The position numbers were made by a program, and so were the translations under genes. This document shows, in pieces, positions 7,399-16,154 of a stretch of DNA of 64,000 bases. The stretch covers positions 1-64,000 of the forward strand of contig JANQSY010000055.1 in assembly GCA_028279065.1 (NCBI GenBank). The letters run 5' to 3'. Each line of letters starts with the position of its first letter. Position 1 is the stretch's first letter. The notes beneath the pieces were generated by a model. The model did not search any database. It saw nothing but the letters and a program-made list of their open reading frames with translations, and was not told the DNA's origin. Source of the DNA: Cytophagales bacterium. GTDB taxonomy: Bacteria > Bacteroidota > Bacteroidia > Cytophagales > CCMP332.

Positions 7399-8598
7399 CT
7401 ATACCCTTTCGTAAATAATGGCAGCGCCCTGTCCTACCCCGATACACATAGTGGCGAGGCCATACTGAACATCTCTTTTTTCCATCTCATGTAAAAGGGT
7501 CGTACTGATCCTGGCACCGCTACAGCCCAACGGATGACCAAGAGCAATCGCCCCTCCATTCACATTCACTATTTCAGGATCAAGACCAAGTTCCCTGACG
7601 CAGGCCAATGACTGGGACGCGAATGCCTCATTCAATTCTACAAGACCCAGATCCGAAACTTTCAAGCCCGCCCTCTTCAGTGCTTTTTGCGTTGCTGGAA
7701 TAGGACCTACTCCCATGATCGAGGGATCAACCCCGGCAATTGCCATGGAAACCACCCTGGCTTTGGGATCTATCCCATTTCTATTTAAATAGTCCTCACT
7801 TGCCACATACAAGGCAGCAGCTCCGTCATTGATCCCTGAGGCGTTTCCTGCCGTCACTGATCCTCCCTCCTTAAAAGCAGGCTTGAGTTGGGCGAGTTTT
7901 TCAAGACTTGTTCCGGGCCTTGGGTGTTCATCCTTATCTACAATGATCGGATCACTCTTGCGTTGGGGAACAGGAATGGCAAGAATCTCATCGTTAAACT
8001 TCCGATCCTGATACGCCGCTTGATAACGATCCTGGCTTTGCTTAGCAAATGCATCCTGATCCTCTCGACTTATTTTGAATTGTTCAGCCACATTCTCAGC
8101 GGTTTCCCCCATTGAATAGGGATAGTACATCTCTGCGAGTTTTTGATTTACAAATCTCCAACCTATGGTGGTATCATAGATCTTCTGATTCCTTGAAAAC
8201 CCTCCTTCCGCCTTTTCCAAAACATATGGGGCCCTTGACATGCTTTCGACTCCACCAGCTATATACAGATCTGATTCACCGTTCATTACGGCCCTGCTTG
8301 CATCCATGATAGCCTGCAATCCGCTGGCACAAAGACGATTTACCGTTACTCCGCCAATAGTGGTTGGGAGACCAGCAAGAAGAAGTGCCATACGGGCCAC
8401 ATTTCTATTATCCTCCCCACTTTGGTTGGCCGCGCCGAAAACCACGTCTTCGATATCCTCAGGTTTAACATCAGGGTTGCGATCCACCAGACCCCTGATC
8501 ACAAACGCTGCCAGATCGTCAGGACGAATCGAACTTAAGGCACCTCCGAAACGCCCGATCGGAGTTCTTACCGCATCAACAATAAAGGCTTTTCCCAT
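7399..8598 (-). CDS. Thiolase (acetyl-CoA acetyltransferase / 3-oxoadipyl-CoA thiolase type)
   Basis: The 399-residue enzyme carries the full thiolase active site: nucleophile Cys90 in VNRLCASG, His355 in GHPLGCSGAR and Cys385 in MCIGVGQG. It cleaves a 3-ketoacyl-CoA with CoA or condenses two acyl-CoAs. The region GAANQSGEDNRNVARM near residues 55-70 is characteristic of the PcaF/PaaJ branch, but no aromatic-degradation genes are nearby, so a fatty-acid or general acetyl-CoA role is equally likely. It is a single gene, divergent from DUF4293. Confidence 0.88.
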   Translation of the reverse strand: MGKAFIVDAVRTPIGRFGGALSSIRPDDLAAFVIRGLVDRNPDVKPEDIEDVVFGAANQSGEDNRNVARMALLLAGLPTTIGGVTVNRLCASGLQAIMDASRAVMNGESDLYIAGGVESMSRAPYVLEKAEGGFSRNQKIYDTTIGWRFVNQKLAEMYYPYSMGETAENVAEQFKISREDQDAFAKQSQDRYQAAYQDRKFNDEILAIPVPQRKSDPIIVDKDEHPRPGTSLEKLAQLKPAFKEGGSVTAGNASGINDGAAALYVASEDYLNRNGIDPKARVVSMAIAGVDPSIMGVGPIPATQKALKRAGLKVSDLGLVELNEAFASQSLACVRELGLDPEIVNVNGGAIALGHPLGCSGARISTTLLHEMEKRDVQYGLATMCIGVGQGAAIIYERV

Positions 8599-8622
8599 TA
8601 GGTCTATGCTTTATTTATTCAA

Positions 8623-8630
8623 TAGTTTTG
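8623..8630 (+). promoter_or_regulatory. -7 promoter element (TAGTTTTG) for the DUF4293-tadA-sodA run
   Basis: Matches TAnnTTTG and lies 23 bases before the DUF4293 start. A -33 TTG is not evident. It is the only candidate promoter for this four-gene run in the 55-base gap. Confidence 0.4.
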
Positions 8631-8653
8631 CCTCAAAATTAGCTTATAAAAGC

Positions 8654-9136
8654 ATGCTGCAAAGAGTTCAGAGTTTATTCCTTGGTGTTACAGGGATCTG
8701 CATGATTCTAATGGTTTTTTTCCCGATCTGGTCAAAAACCGATTCCGAAGGCTCATCCATGTACCTCCTTTTTGCAATCGGGGAGATCAGCAGGGATCTG
8801 GTCTCCGGGCAGGATACCGCGAGCTATCTCCCCGCGGGAATTATCGCTGGCCTGGCTCTAATCGCGGCAGGAATTGCCTTTTTCGAGATCTTTCAGTTTC
8901 GGAACCGCTTATTGCAGATCAAGATTGGAGCCTTGAATTCGGTGATCATGGGACTATCCCTAGGTCTGGCCATTTATCTGGTCACACAGCTTGATAAAGA
9001 GATCATGCCAGGCATACCAGGGGTCTTTCATATGGGTTTTTACCTTCCAGCAGTAGCAATGTTCAGTAATGTTGTGGCGAACAGATTCATAAAGAGGGAT
9101 GAAAAAATTGTACGCGATGCGGATAGGATGCGATAG
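8654..9136 (+). CDS. DUF4293 family membrane protein
   Basis: The 160-residue protein begins MLQRVQSLFL, as DUF4293 members usually do, and has four predicted membrane helices (about 7-27, 57-80, 91-112, 124-143). A periplasmic loop with GSSMYLLF follows helix 1. This family is restricted to Bacteroidota and has no known function. The ATG at 8654 is chosen because upstream in-frame codons would run antisense through the thiolase gene. Its end overlaps the next gene by 38 bases. Confidence 0.75.
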   Translation: MLQRVQSLFLGVTGICMILMVFFPIWSKTDSEGSSMYLLFAIGEISRDLVSGQDTASYLPAGIIAGLALIAAGIAFFEIFQFRNRLLQIKIGALNSVIMGLSLGLAIYLVTQLDKEIMPGIPGVFHMGFYLPAVAMFSNVVANRFIKRDEKIVRDADRMR

Positions 9137-9680
9137 AATAATATTGACAGTTCTCCTGATCCCGTTGGCCTTTGCCTTCTCCGGATCCAAAACCAAAATG
9201 AAAAAGGTGGAGCTTATCGATGGCATCCACGCTAGGGTACCAGCTGAATTCTATGAAATGGGTGAACAGGACATTCTTGAAAGATATATGCTTTATAAGA
9301 TGCCACTCGCCATGTATTCCTCTCAGGATAGATTGGCGGAATTTGGTCTGTCGATCTCGGATAATTTCTGGGAAGGGAACGACCTGGAGCTGTTGGGAGA
9401 GTTTCAGCAATCGAACCTGAATTACCTCTACGATAAGATCAAGATCGAAAAGCAGGGTGTAAGAGAAATTCACAAGCATAAGGTCTACTATTTCGAATTC
9501 ACCTCAGCCACAAGATTTTCGAATGCTTATGAGAAGAAGTACACCATAGTCCAATACATGATCATTCAGAACAGGATCCTGGTTTTCAATTTTAGTTGCC
9601 CACAATTCGATAGGGACAAGTATCAGGATGCTGCATGGGGTATCATGAATTCAATAAAGGTCAAGTCAAACCCATTCTGA
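9099..9680 (+). CDS. Exported protein of unknown function
   Basis: The 193-residue protein has a signal-anchor or signal peptide (about residues 9-28, IILTVLLIPLAFAFSG). The rest is a compact alpha/beta domain with amphipathic strands (ARVPAEFYEM, YYFEFTSAT, RILVFNFSCP) ending in AWGIMNSIKV. This layout resembles PsbP/DcrB-like domains, but I cannot confirm membership. Two further ATG codons (9117 and 9126 region) are possible starts; the first overlaps DUF4293 most. It is followed immediately by tadA. Confidence 0.5.
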   Translation: MKKLYAMRIGCDRIILTVLLIPLAFAFSGSKTKMKKVELIDGIHARVPAEFYEMGEQDILERYMLYKMPLAMYSSQDRLAEFGLSISDNFWEGNDLELLGEFQQSNLNYLYDKIKIEKQGVREIHKHKVYYFEFTSATRFSNAYEKKYTIVQYMIIQNRILVFNFSCPQFDRDKYQDAAWGIMNSIKVKSNPF

Positions 9681-10130
9681 TTGCTTTCAATTCATTCTCC
9701 TGAATATTTTATGAAAGAGGCCTTAAGGCAGGCCAGGAAAGCAGGGGAAGAAGGTGAGATCCCTGTAGGTGCGGTTGTTGTCAGCAATGGAAGGATCATC
9801 AGCAAGGCCTATAACCAATGCGAAAGGCTGAATGACCCCACTGCTCATGCAGAGATCCAGGCCATAACATCTGCATGTTACGAACTTCAAAGCAAGTTTC
9901 TGGAGGATTGCGACCTGTACGTAACCCTGGAACCCTGTCCCATGTGCGCAGGGGCACTTTATTGGGCAAGGATAAGAACTCTTTACTACGGAAGTGATGA
10001 CACCCAACGCGGATACTCACTACACAACAAATCTTTATTGCATCCGAAAACTAAGATCTTCAAAGGTTTGTTTAGAGAAGAAAGCGAAGCTTTGCTCAAA
10101 GATTTTTTTAATAATTTAAGGACCAATTAA
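9681..10130 (+). CDS. tadA: tRNA-specific adenosine deaminase
   Basis: This 149-residue zinc enzyme converts A34 to inosine in tRNA-Arg(ACG). The zinc ligands and catalytic glutamate are visible: His56 and Glu58 in TAHAEIQ, Cys86 and Cys89 in LEPCPMCAGA. The start is TTG directly after the stop of the preceding gene; starting at the internal ATG (codon 11) would remove the HSPEYF segment typical of relatives. sodA follows after 12 bases. Confidence 0.9.
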   Translation: MLSIHSPEYFMKEALRQARKAGEEGEIPVGAVVVSNGRIISKAYNQCERLNDPTAHAEIQAITSACYELQSKFLEDCDLYVTLEPCPMCAGALYWARIRTLYYGSDDTQRGYSLHNKSLLHPKTKIFKGLFREESEALLKDFFNNLRTN

Positions 10131-10142
10131 ACTCTAACTACA

Positions 10143-10742
10143 ATGGCTTTTACACTACCGGATTTACCCTATGCTCAGGATGCGCTTGAGCCTAATATCG
10201 ACGCAAAAACCATGGAGATCCACCATGGCAAACACCATGCTGCTTATGTAAACAATCTGAACGCTGCAGTCGAAGCAAACGGACTTGGTGGTAAATCTAT
10301 CGAAGAACTATGTGCCTCACATTCCGACATTGCCGCGGTAAGGAACAATGGAGGCGGGCACTACAATCACTCGCTTTTCTGGGAAATAATGAGCCCAAAT
10401 GGTGGAGGACCATCAGGGATCCTGGCCGATGCGATAGATGCAAACTTTGGATCTTTTGATGAATTCAAAGCCGGCTTCTCTAAAGCTGCTGCAACCAGAT
10501 TCGGTTCCGGATGGGCTTGGTTATGCGTTGAGAACAACAAACTGGTAGTTTGTTCAACCGCAAATCAGGAAAATCCTTTAATGCCTGATTCAGGATGTTC
10601 AGGAACACCTATCCTGGGACTTGACGTCTGGGAGCATGCCTATTATCTGAATTACCAAAATCGAAGACCTGATTACATAAACGCATTTTTCAATGTGATC
10701 AACTGGGCAGCGGTTGAGGAAAGATATCAGGCCGCTATGTAA
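10143..10742 (+). CDS. sodA: Superoxide dismutase, Mn/Fe family
   Basis: The 199-residue enzyme converts superoxide to hydrogen peroxide and oxygen in the cytoplasm. The metal ligands are His27, His76, Asp161 and His165 (the last two in DVWEHAYY). [10 protein letters not shown] and Gln142 in [10 protein letters not shown] favour the manganese-using branch, although iron or cambialistic use cannot be excluded from sequence. Length is normal. It is the last gene of the DUF4293 run and is followed by a terminator. Confidence 0.9.
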   Translation: MAFTLPDLPYAQDALEPNIDAKTMEIHHGKHHAAYVNNLNAAVEANGLGGKSIEELCASHSDIAAVRNNGGGHYNHSLFWEIMSPNGGGPSGILADAIDANFGSFDEFKAGFSKAAATRFGSGWAWLCVENNKLVVCSTANQENPLMPDSGCSGTPILGLDVWEHAYYLNYQNRRPDYINAFFNVINWAAVEERYQAAM

Positions 10743-10809
10743 AGACAGGCTGGTGAGTGAGAGGTGAAGGTGAATTACCTCGAATTCTCATATACAGGAT
10801 AACCTAAGA

Positions 10810-10842
10810 CCCCGGTACACGAGATGTAGTATCGGGGTTTTT
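10810..10842 (+). terminator. Rho-independent terminator after sodA
   Basis: Nine-bp stem (CCCCGGTAC with GTATCGGGG, one G-T pair), 10-base loop and five T. It lies 11 bases before the Crp/Fnr start, so that gene may rely on read-through or on a promoter inside this hairpin. Confidence 0.8.
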
Positions 10843-10853
10843 ACTTTAGACAA

Positions 10854-11483
10854 ATGAATATAGGTTCGATAAAGGAAAAATTTCCCTCTCTAAAAGATCC
10901 GGAACTGCTGCAAGAGATTATAAATTCCGGAACTATTGTTGAGTTTGATCCCGAGCAAACCGTAATGGACTTTGGGTCTTCTATCAAAATGCTCCCTTTT
11001 GTTCTTGAAGGTGCATTAAAGGTTCTGAAAAAAGACGATGAGGGCCATGAACTGTTTATTTACTTTCTCTACCCAGGACAAAGCTGTGCTGTAACCTTTC
11101 AATGCTGCATGGCGCATGTTCCAAGTCAGATCAAAGCCGTGGCTGAAGACAAGGCAAAGCTTTTACTTATTCCCGCTTCAAAAATGGACGACTGGAGGTC
11201 TCGGTTTTCGGACTGGAACAATTTCGTTCTTCAAACCTATACCCAACGATTTTCAGAGTTAATGGCCACCCTCGATTCTGTGGTCTTCAACAATCTGGAC
11301 GAACGCCTTTTCGAATATCTTCAAAAGAAAGCTGATATTTTCGATGGGCGTGAGATCGTTTCCACCCATCAGAAGATCGCCTATGACCTCAATACTTCTA
11401 GAGAAGTCATTTCCAGGTTAATGAAGGAACTGGAAAGAAAGGGTAAGATCAGATTGGGAAGAAATAAAATTGAGCTTTTGTGA
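10854..11483 (+). CDS. Crp/Fnr family transcriptional regulator with clustered cysteines
   Basis: The 209-residue regulator has an N-terminal cyclic-nucleotide-binding-like barrel (about 15-120) and a C-terminal winged helix-turn-helix (about 150-205, STHQKIAYDLNTSREVISR). Within the barrel, GQSCAVTFQCCMA places Cys78, Cys84 and Cys85 close together. No cAMP-binding arginine motif is obvious. A cysteine cluster of this kind could sense redox state or reactive sulfur; this is inference. The gene sits directly before a DUF2892 gene, with a Crp-type palindrome spanning its own stop codon. Confidence 0.85.
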   Translation: MNIGSIKEKFPSLKDPELLQEIINSGTIVEFDPEQTVMDFGSSIKMLPFVLEGALKVLKKDDEGHELFIYFLYPGQSCAVTFQCCMAHVPSQIKAVAEDKAKLLLIPASKMDDWRSRFSDWNNFVLQTYTQRFSELMATLDSVVFNNLDERLFEYLQKKADIFDGREIVSTHQKIAYDLNTSREVISRLMKELERKGKIRLGRNKIELL

Positions 11484-11494
11484 CTCAGGTCACT
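11479..11494. promoter_or_regulatory. Crp/Fnr-type operator TGTGA-N6-TCACT
   Basis: TGTGACTCAGGTCACT matches the Crp consensus half-sites with the proper 6-base spacer and overlaps the stop codon of the regulator gene. It is centred 64 bases before the DUF2892 start and about 40 bases before a start point expected from the weak -7-like TATCTTGT at 11512-11519. Self-evident as a palindrome; binding by the neighbouring regulator is inference. Confidence 0.55.
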
Positions 11495-11550
11495 GACAGG
11501 AAAAGCCCATTTATCTTGTTTAGGGGCTGTAATTAATTAATAAAGTGGTC

Positions 11551-11754
11551 ATGAAAGCTAACATGAACAGTACTGACAGAATAATCAGAGCCATAATAGC
11601 GGTTCTATTTACCACCTTGTTTTTTACTGGAGTGATTCCCGGAGTAATAGGAATGGTGCTTGTAGCTGTTTCCGTTATATTCCTTATCACCAGTTTTATC
11701 AGCTACTGCCCTATTTATGGCATTTTCGGTTGGAGAACGAAAAAAGCTTCTTAA
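11551..11754 (+). CDS. DUF2892 (YgaP-like) small membrane protein
   Basis: The 67-residue protein has two membrane helices (about 10-27 and 31-50) and ends in the family signature SYCPIYGIFGWRT. DUF2892 domains occur alone or fused to rhodanese domains and often accompany sulfur- or stress-related genes. The exact role is unknown. I chose ATG at 11551; a GTG two codons earlier is possible. A terminator follows. Confidence 0.75.
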   Translation: MKANMNSTDRIIRAIIAVLFTTLFFTGVIPGVIGMVLVAVSVIFLITSFISYCPIYGIFGWRTKKAS

Positions 11755-11779
11755 ACGGTTTTTTAAACAAGTCAAATAG

Positions 11780-11814
11780 CATCTCTGCTTAGCAGGGATG
11801 TTATTTTTGTTTTT
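11780..11814 (+). terminator. Rho-independent terminator after the DUF2892 gene
   Basis: Nine-bp stem (CATCTCTGC with GCAGGGATG, one G-T pair), loop TTA, then a T-rich tract. It ends just before the next ATG at 11816. Confidence 0.75.
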
Positions 11815-11815
11815 C

Positions 11816-12046
11816 ATGAAAAACTTTCTTTCCCTCCCCTTTTTAATACTCCTCTGCTTAACTCTCGGCCTGGCTCCATTTACACCGGAACCTCATATCG
11901 TAGGAAAACTCAGGTGGGTTGCCGGAGGAGCTGTTGGAATGGGTGCAATTGACTGGTTCGACCTTTTCCTACACGGAACCCCATGGATGTTGCTCTTTGG
12001 AAAGCTTGGGTACTTGATCTCCAGGGGGAAGGGCCTTAGAGGGTAA
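11816..12046 (+). CDS. Small two-helix membrane protein
   Basis: The 76-residue protein has a first helix (about 5-23), the sequence LAPFTPEPHIVGKLRW, then IDWFDLFLHGTPWMLLFGKL with the second helix. Proteins with this LTLGLAPFxPEPH...DWFDLxLHGxPW pattern are common as short unnamed membrane proteins, sometimes loosely labelled as RND-associated. No activity can be assigned. The start follows the T-tract of the preceding terminator, so its promoter is unclear. Confidence 0.55.
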   Translation: MKNFLSLPFLILLCLTLGLAPFTPEPHIVGKLRWVAGGAVGMGAIDWFDLFLHGTPWMLLFGKLGYLISRGKGLRG

Positions 12047-12050
12047 GGAT

Positions 12051-12096
12051 CCTTTCCCCTTGGAAGCACACAACTCCCAAGGGGAAAGGCCTTTAT
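12051..12096. terminator. Long bidirectional hairpin between convergent genes
   Basis: Perfect 13-bp stem CCTTTCCCCTTGG/CCAAGGGGAAAGG with a 13-base loop, followed on the plus strand by CCTTTATT. It separates the small membrane protein gene from the convergent T9SS gene and may stop both transcripts. Confidence 0.65.
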
Positions 12097-13703
12097 TATT
12101 CTATGATGATCTTTCTCTTATTGTTTACACCTGAAGCATTGATCTCAAGGAAATAAACGCCCGCAGGCATTCCTTTTAGATCAATTTTGGTGACTCCACC
12201 CCCATCAAGGCCTGAAACCGCTGCTGTTTCACCCAATGGGTTGATCAGAACGAGTTCCACAGGCTCACCAAGACCATTCTCGACGTTGATGAAATCTGTT
12301 GCAGGGTTGGGGAAAACGGCTACTTTTTCTTCGATCAGATCATTCAACCCAACCAAGGGCACAGTTACATCCTGACATTCTTGGTCATTCCCAACCACAT
12401 TGAAAACGGTAAGGCAAACATTATAGGTTCCGGCCGAAGCATAGGTATGGCTTGGGTTTTCGAGGAAACCTGGTGCACTCCCATCACCGTAGTCCCAGAA
12501 ATAGCTGCTGGTGGCTATGGAATCTTCCAAGGACGTATTAGTGAAGTTCACATTCAGACTACTTCCCCCCCAGGTGAAATCCGCTTGAGGGGCGGTGACC
12601 GTCGGGGTTATAGTCACGACAGTCGAGATAGTGTCATTGCAAGCCACCTCATCCGCTATTCCGTTTATGTTGCCGTTCCAAACTTTAACGTTGTACTGAC
12701 CTGGCGCGGCTGGTGTCCAGGGAACGTTGTGGGTAAATGGGTGCTCAACACCGTAAGGCACATTGATCCCGGTCAAACTCATGGACTGTGCAGCGCCACC
12801 ATCAATTGAATAAAAGATGTCCGCGGAGGTTATAGGCGCATCCTGCCAGTTCTGAAGCATACCCTGGATAGAAGTTCCATTGATAGGCATGCTTGAAGGC
12901 ATGGTCAACTGCGAGATCGCTGCATCGGTATTGATCAGATCAAAACCATATGTTGCCTGATGAATATCCTTGGTTCCAGTATTCTGAACAAAGGCCACGA
13001 TCTCAAGATCAAAGAATTCTTCAACAGAATGCTCAGTGGCATTGTTGATGGGATTATTGGCGTTTGGTGGGAGCCTGTAATTTCCAGGAAAGGTATGTGA
13101 AAACGTGAAGTGCAGCGAATCCCCATTAGCAAGAGCTCCAAGGCTGGTACCGTTTGCGTCAGGGACCATTTTCTTCATCACATAGGCAAATTCGGTTTCC
13201 CCGTTGGTCTTTTCATTATTGTAAGTCTCTTTCTCGACGATGGCAATATGCAGAACGTTAGTCCCTGAAAAAGCCTGAAGGGTTTTAACAGTCACATCGA
13301 TGTCTACCTGATTACAACGGACTTCATGCTCAACATCGATGGTCATATAGGCAGGACGGTTATAGGCTGAATCCCTTAGGGCCGCGGTATAAACATTTGA
13401 ATTCCCATCCCATGCTCCATCAACTTCAAGTCTGGGCACAGAATTGATGTTATAGTAGTTCCTTCTGGTATTCCCTTCTGCTGTATAGTAGGGATCCCCT
13501 GTACCAGGCCAACTCATTTGGTAGCGAAGAATGATCTGCTTGTGGGGAGCAGTAGCATAGATCGCGTCCAGGTTGGCATTTCCAGGAGCACAAGGACCAC
13601 AGGTTGAACTGGTGAATCCCTCATGTAGAGGGATTCTCTGAACCTGCGCCTGGCTGGTGGCAATGATGAAAAGAAAGGCAATGATTGAGTACAGTATCTT
13701 CAT
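12096..13703 (-). CDS. T9SS cargo: Omp28-like/thioredoxin-like domain, PKD domain, sorting domain
   Basis: This 535-residue secreted protein has a signal peptide (1-19), then an Omp28-type region that starts HEGFTSSTCGPCAPGN, with a CxxC pair as in thioredoxin folds (Cys35 and Cys38 area). A PKD domain follows at about 375-445 (FWDYGDGS, HTYASAGTYNVCLTV). The last 75 residues are a T9SS type A sorting domain (VAVFPNPATDFINVEN, GVYFLEINAS, KRKIIIE). It is expected at the cell surface or outside the cell; a function is not known. Convergent with the upstream small membrane protein, separated by a bidirectional hairpin. Confidence 0.85.
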   Translation of the reverse strand: MKILYSIIAFLFIIATSQAQVQRIPLHEGFTSSTCGPCAPGNANLDAIYATAPHKQIILRYQMSWPGTGDPYYTAEGNTRRNYYNINSVPRLEVDGAWDGNSNVYTAALRDSAYNRPAYMTIDVEHEVRCNQVDIDVTVKTLQAFSGTNVLHIAIVEKETYNNEKTNGETEFAYVMKKMVPDANGTSLGALANGDSLHFTFSHTFPGNYRLPPNANNPINNATEHSVEEFFDLEIVAFVQNTGTKDIHQATYGFDLINTDAAISQLTMPSSMPINGTSIQGMLQNWQDAPITSADIFYSIDGGAAQSMSLTGINVPYGVEHPFTHNVPWTPAAPGQYNVKVWNGNINGIADEVACNDTISTVVTITPTVTAPQADFTWGGSSLNVNFTNTSLEDSIATSSYFWDYGDGSAPGFLENPSHTYASAGTYNVCLTVFNVVGNDQECQDVTVPLVGLNDLIEEKVAVFPNPATDFINVENGLGEPVELVLINPLGETAAVSGLDGGGVTKIDLKGMPAGVYFLEINASGVNNKRKIIIE

Positions 13704-13753
13704 ATAATTTATTTTAACCTCAGTTTTTGGCTTTCGCCGGATTAATAGGATAT

Positions 13754-13761
13754 CAAATTTA
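13754..13761 (-). promoter_or_regulatory. -7 promoter element (TAAATTTG) for the Omp28-like gene
   Basis: Exact TAnnTTTG on the minus strand, 50 bases before the ATG at 13703. No good -33 TTG is visible. Confidence 0.4.
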
Positions 13762-13814
13762 GGGATGATTAGGATTAATTTCCTGCATTTTCAGAATAAT
13801 AATGCCGCTCAAAT

Positions 13815-13883
13815 AATCCCTGATTTCAGCAAGTCACTCATTTCCGTCATCTGCGGGCGGTTCCCGGAGCTGTTCCGGGATCC
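13815..13883. repeat. Candidate interspersed palindromic repeat remnant
   Basis: This non-coding stretch contains nested dyads: CTGATTTCAG, and TCCCGGA (13862-13868) with TCCGGGA (13874-13880). Its style (a CCGGGA palindrome beside GTCAT/ATGAC-type words) resembles short palindromic repeats scattered between genes in many Bacteroidota. Only one copy is in the window, so membership of a repeat family cannot be shown here. Confidence 0.3.
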
Positions 13884-13915
13884 ACCTGGGGATCTTGATT
13901 CCTAAACTCTTTTTG

Positions 13916-13941
13916 AAAAAAAAGGGGGCTAAGGAGCCCCC
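13916..13941 (-). terminator. Rho-independent terminator of the large T9SS gene
   Basis: Perfect 7-bp stem GGGGGCT/AGCCCCC with a 4-base loop and eight T on the minus strand, 13 bases after the stop codon. Confidence 0.85.
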
Positions 13942-13953
13942 TATCTATGAAGT

Positions 13954-16083
13954 CTATTCCACCACGATTTTCTCTACAGCAAATGTTCCATCCACTGAAT
14001 GGATTTTTGCCAAATACAGTCCGGGCTTTTGAATTTCGACATCAACACCCTTGGAACCTGGAAATAATGTCTGAATTTCCTCACCCTTTAAAGAAATAAT
14101 AGAGACCTGAATAATTTCAGAATCAGACGTGATAGAAAAAGAACCAGCAGACGGATTGGGAAAGATACTTAGCTCTGAACCCAAAGGATCATCTTCTGAG
14201 AAAGCTCCCTTCCTCCATGGATCATGAGAATTGTCATTACAATCATATTCTCCGGTTCTTAGAATAGAGATCTGATCATGCACGATATCTGTCTGATCAG
14301 TTAAGCAGGTCTGAGCGTGCGCATTGACATATAATGTGTACGTCGGATTGGGATTGCCTGGCGGATTCCATGTGGGAGGGTTAAGAATCGCCGTTGTGCC
14401 AATTACTCCTCCTTCGGGAACAGGCTTATACCATGTTGGGCCTCCGTTAATTGAAAAATCCCAATAGTACCCAAATCCATTTTGAGGGTTATCAATCGTA
14501 AAAACCAGATCACAATGATTTGGATTTCCAGTCCAGGAGAAACTAGCATCGGGGATATGATTTGGATGATATGTGTCAATTGTATAGTCTGTTGATGGTC
14601 CCAATCCACAAGTTCCGGTTTTACTTACTCCGATTATCGCCTCCACGAAACCAGAAGAAAGCTTCACTCGGAATTCCTCATCATTGGTGGAAGAACTAAC
14701 CGCGGTAGCTCCTTGAATGATTACCCAGTGGAGGTTGCTATTGACGCCTCCTGATCTTTTCAGTGTTACCTTATCCCCTGCACAGAGTCCATCAGCCTCA
14801 ATAGGAGTTATGATAACATCTGGTGCCGGTTCAGGTGATTCTGTAGTAAAGGTTCTGGAAGTCCACTCTCCGTTTCCGCAATCATAGACAGCTCTACACC
14901 TAAGCTCAAACTCATCTTCTCCATTATAATCTACCCAAACATCTCTATAAAGAGACCAAAAGGTTTGTCCATTTTGCACAGCAGAATTTCCTATCCTGGC
15001 AGCATCATTCGGGGATGATGTAATTTCGAATTCATAATGAATAAAACCATCCATACTTGGATCTTGCCAGGTCGTTCCCGGATAAGGTTTTAATCGATAT
15101 CTTTCCGGGATACCATTATTACAGAAATTATTGGCTACTGCAGGACGCAGACCATCCCATGGCCAACTTGAGAAATTTGGAAAGTCTGTGATTGTAGTTA
15201 ATTGCTTTGTCTCCGTATGGGTTTGAACCGGGCATGAAGAGGTGGCTGGTTTTGTGATAAAACATTTTAGGGTTGCATTAAGCGCTCCACCAGCGTTGTT
15301 TACAACTACCTTGTTATCATTATTTGGACTATTCTCTGACCATCCGTTTGTAATGTCCCAATCATAAACCAAACCGTTAATAAAATTTACTTTGTAATCA
15401 ACATCTGATGGGGCACAATCGTGAGAATAGTTTTGAGCTCCATTCAACCTAGTAATTACAAAGTTATCAGGGTTAAATCCTGTTGAGAAAGAATGGCTGA
15501 TGTTTAAACCCGAGGTATAGTAATATTCCCACCCTCCTATATAATAAATATTGTTTCCAGTACCATCAACCTCCCCCAGCCAACAGGACCCATTTTGGTC
15601 CTGATAAAGACAGGCATTCCAAGCCTGTCCTAGAACGGAGGCAAACACCCCCGCATTGTTCTTTCCTCTATACTCAACATAAACATCCCAATATTTCAAA
15701 TTATTGGGCCCATTTTGAGGGGAAGTACAAACATATTCTGCAACGTCAGGGTCTTGAACAATGGTTGGATTTGAAATGGAACTTCCTGAAGAATTGAAGC
15801 CCCATTTTGTAATCCCTAGAAAGCCAATATTGATAACCGGGTTATTAGGGGAACATAAACTTGGGTAGTATGTTGGAAGATTCCCATCATAGATTATTCT
15901 GAATCTATAAACTGTCCCGGAACAAATATTTGCAAAACCACCTCCATTCCGAGAGGCCACGGTTGTCCAGGTGGCGCCAGTCCTTTTGGAAAATTCCCAG
16001 TTCCACTCATTCCCATTGGTGGTCTGAGCATACAAGCTTGCAGAGATTAGAAGAAGGGAGAAAAGAGTAATAATTTTTTTCAT
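13954..16083 (-). CDS. Large secreted T9SS cargo protein of unknown function
   Basis: The 709-residue protein has a signal peptide (1-19, ending LYAQ) and a C-terminal type A sorting domain (SIFPNPSAGSFSI near residue 637, GLYLAKI, AVEKIVVE). The long middle is rich in Asn, Gly, Trp, Tyr and Cys and looks like several beta-sandwich modules; a PKD/Ig-like unit may lie near 520-600 (NPNHCDLVFTID, GFGYYWDFS). No catalytic motif is recognised. A structural or adhesive surface protein is the likeliest role. The 72 bases upstream are followed by four tandem 21-bp repeats that may regulate it. Confidence 0.75.
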   Translation of the reverse strand: MKKIITLFSLLLISASLYAQTTNGNEWNWEFSKRTGATWTTVASRNGGGFANICSGTVYRFRIIYDGNLPTYYPSLCSPNNPVINIGFLGITKWGFNSSGSSISNPTIVQDPDVAEYVCTSPQNGPNNLKYWDVYVEYRGKNNAGVFASVLGQAWNACLYQDQNGSCWLGEVDGTGNNIYYIGGWEYYYTSGLNISHSFSTGFNPDNFVITRLNGAQNYSHDCAPSDVDYKVNFINGLVYDWDITNGWSENSPNNDNKVVVNNAGGALNATLKCFITKPATSSCPVQTHTETKQLTTITDFPNFSSWPWDGLRPAVANNFCNNGIPERYRLKPYPGTTWQDPSMDGFIHYEFEITSSPNDAARIGNSAVQNGQTFWSLYRDVWVDYNGEDEFELRCRAVYDCGNGEWTSRTFTTESPEPAPDVIITPIEADGLCAGDKVTLKRSGGVNSNLHWVIIQGATAVSSSTNDEEFRVKLSSGFVEAIIGVSKTGTCGLGPSTDYTIDTYHPNHIPDASFSWTGNPNHCDLVFTIDNPQNGFGYYWDFSINGGPTWYKPVPEGGVIGTTAILNPPTWNPPGNPNPTYTLYVNAHAQTCLTDQTDIVHDQISILRTGEYDCNDNSHDPWRKGAFSEDDPLGSELSIFPNPSAGSFSITSDSEIIQVSIISLKGEEIQTLFPGSKGVDVEIQKPGLYLAKIHSVDGTFAVEKIVVE

Positions 16084-16154
16084 GACATGTTTTTGTTCAA
16101 AAGAACCATGAAAACCGAGTATTTTCTTTAACCTTTAGTGAAACCCTATTGCTA

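Noticed and set aside
8240-8653. N-terminal extension of the DUF4293 protein
   Set aside because: It would run antisense to the thiolase gene; ATG at 8654 gives the family start MLQR.
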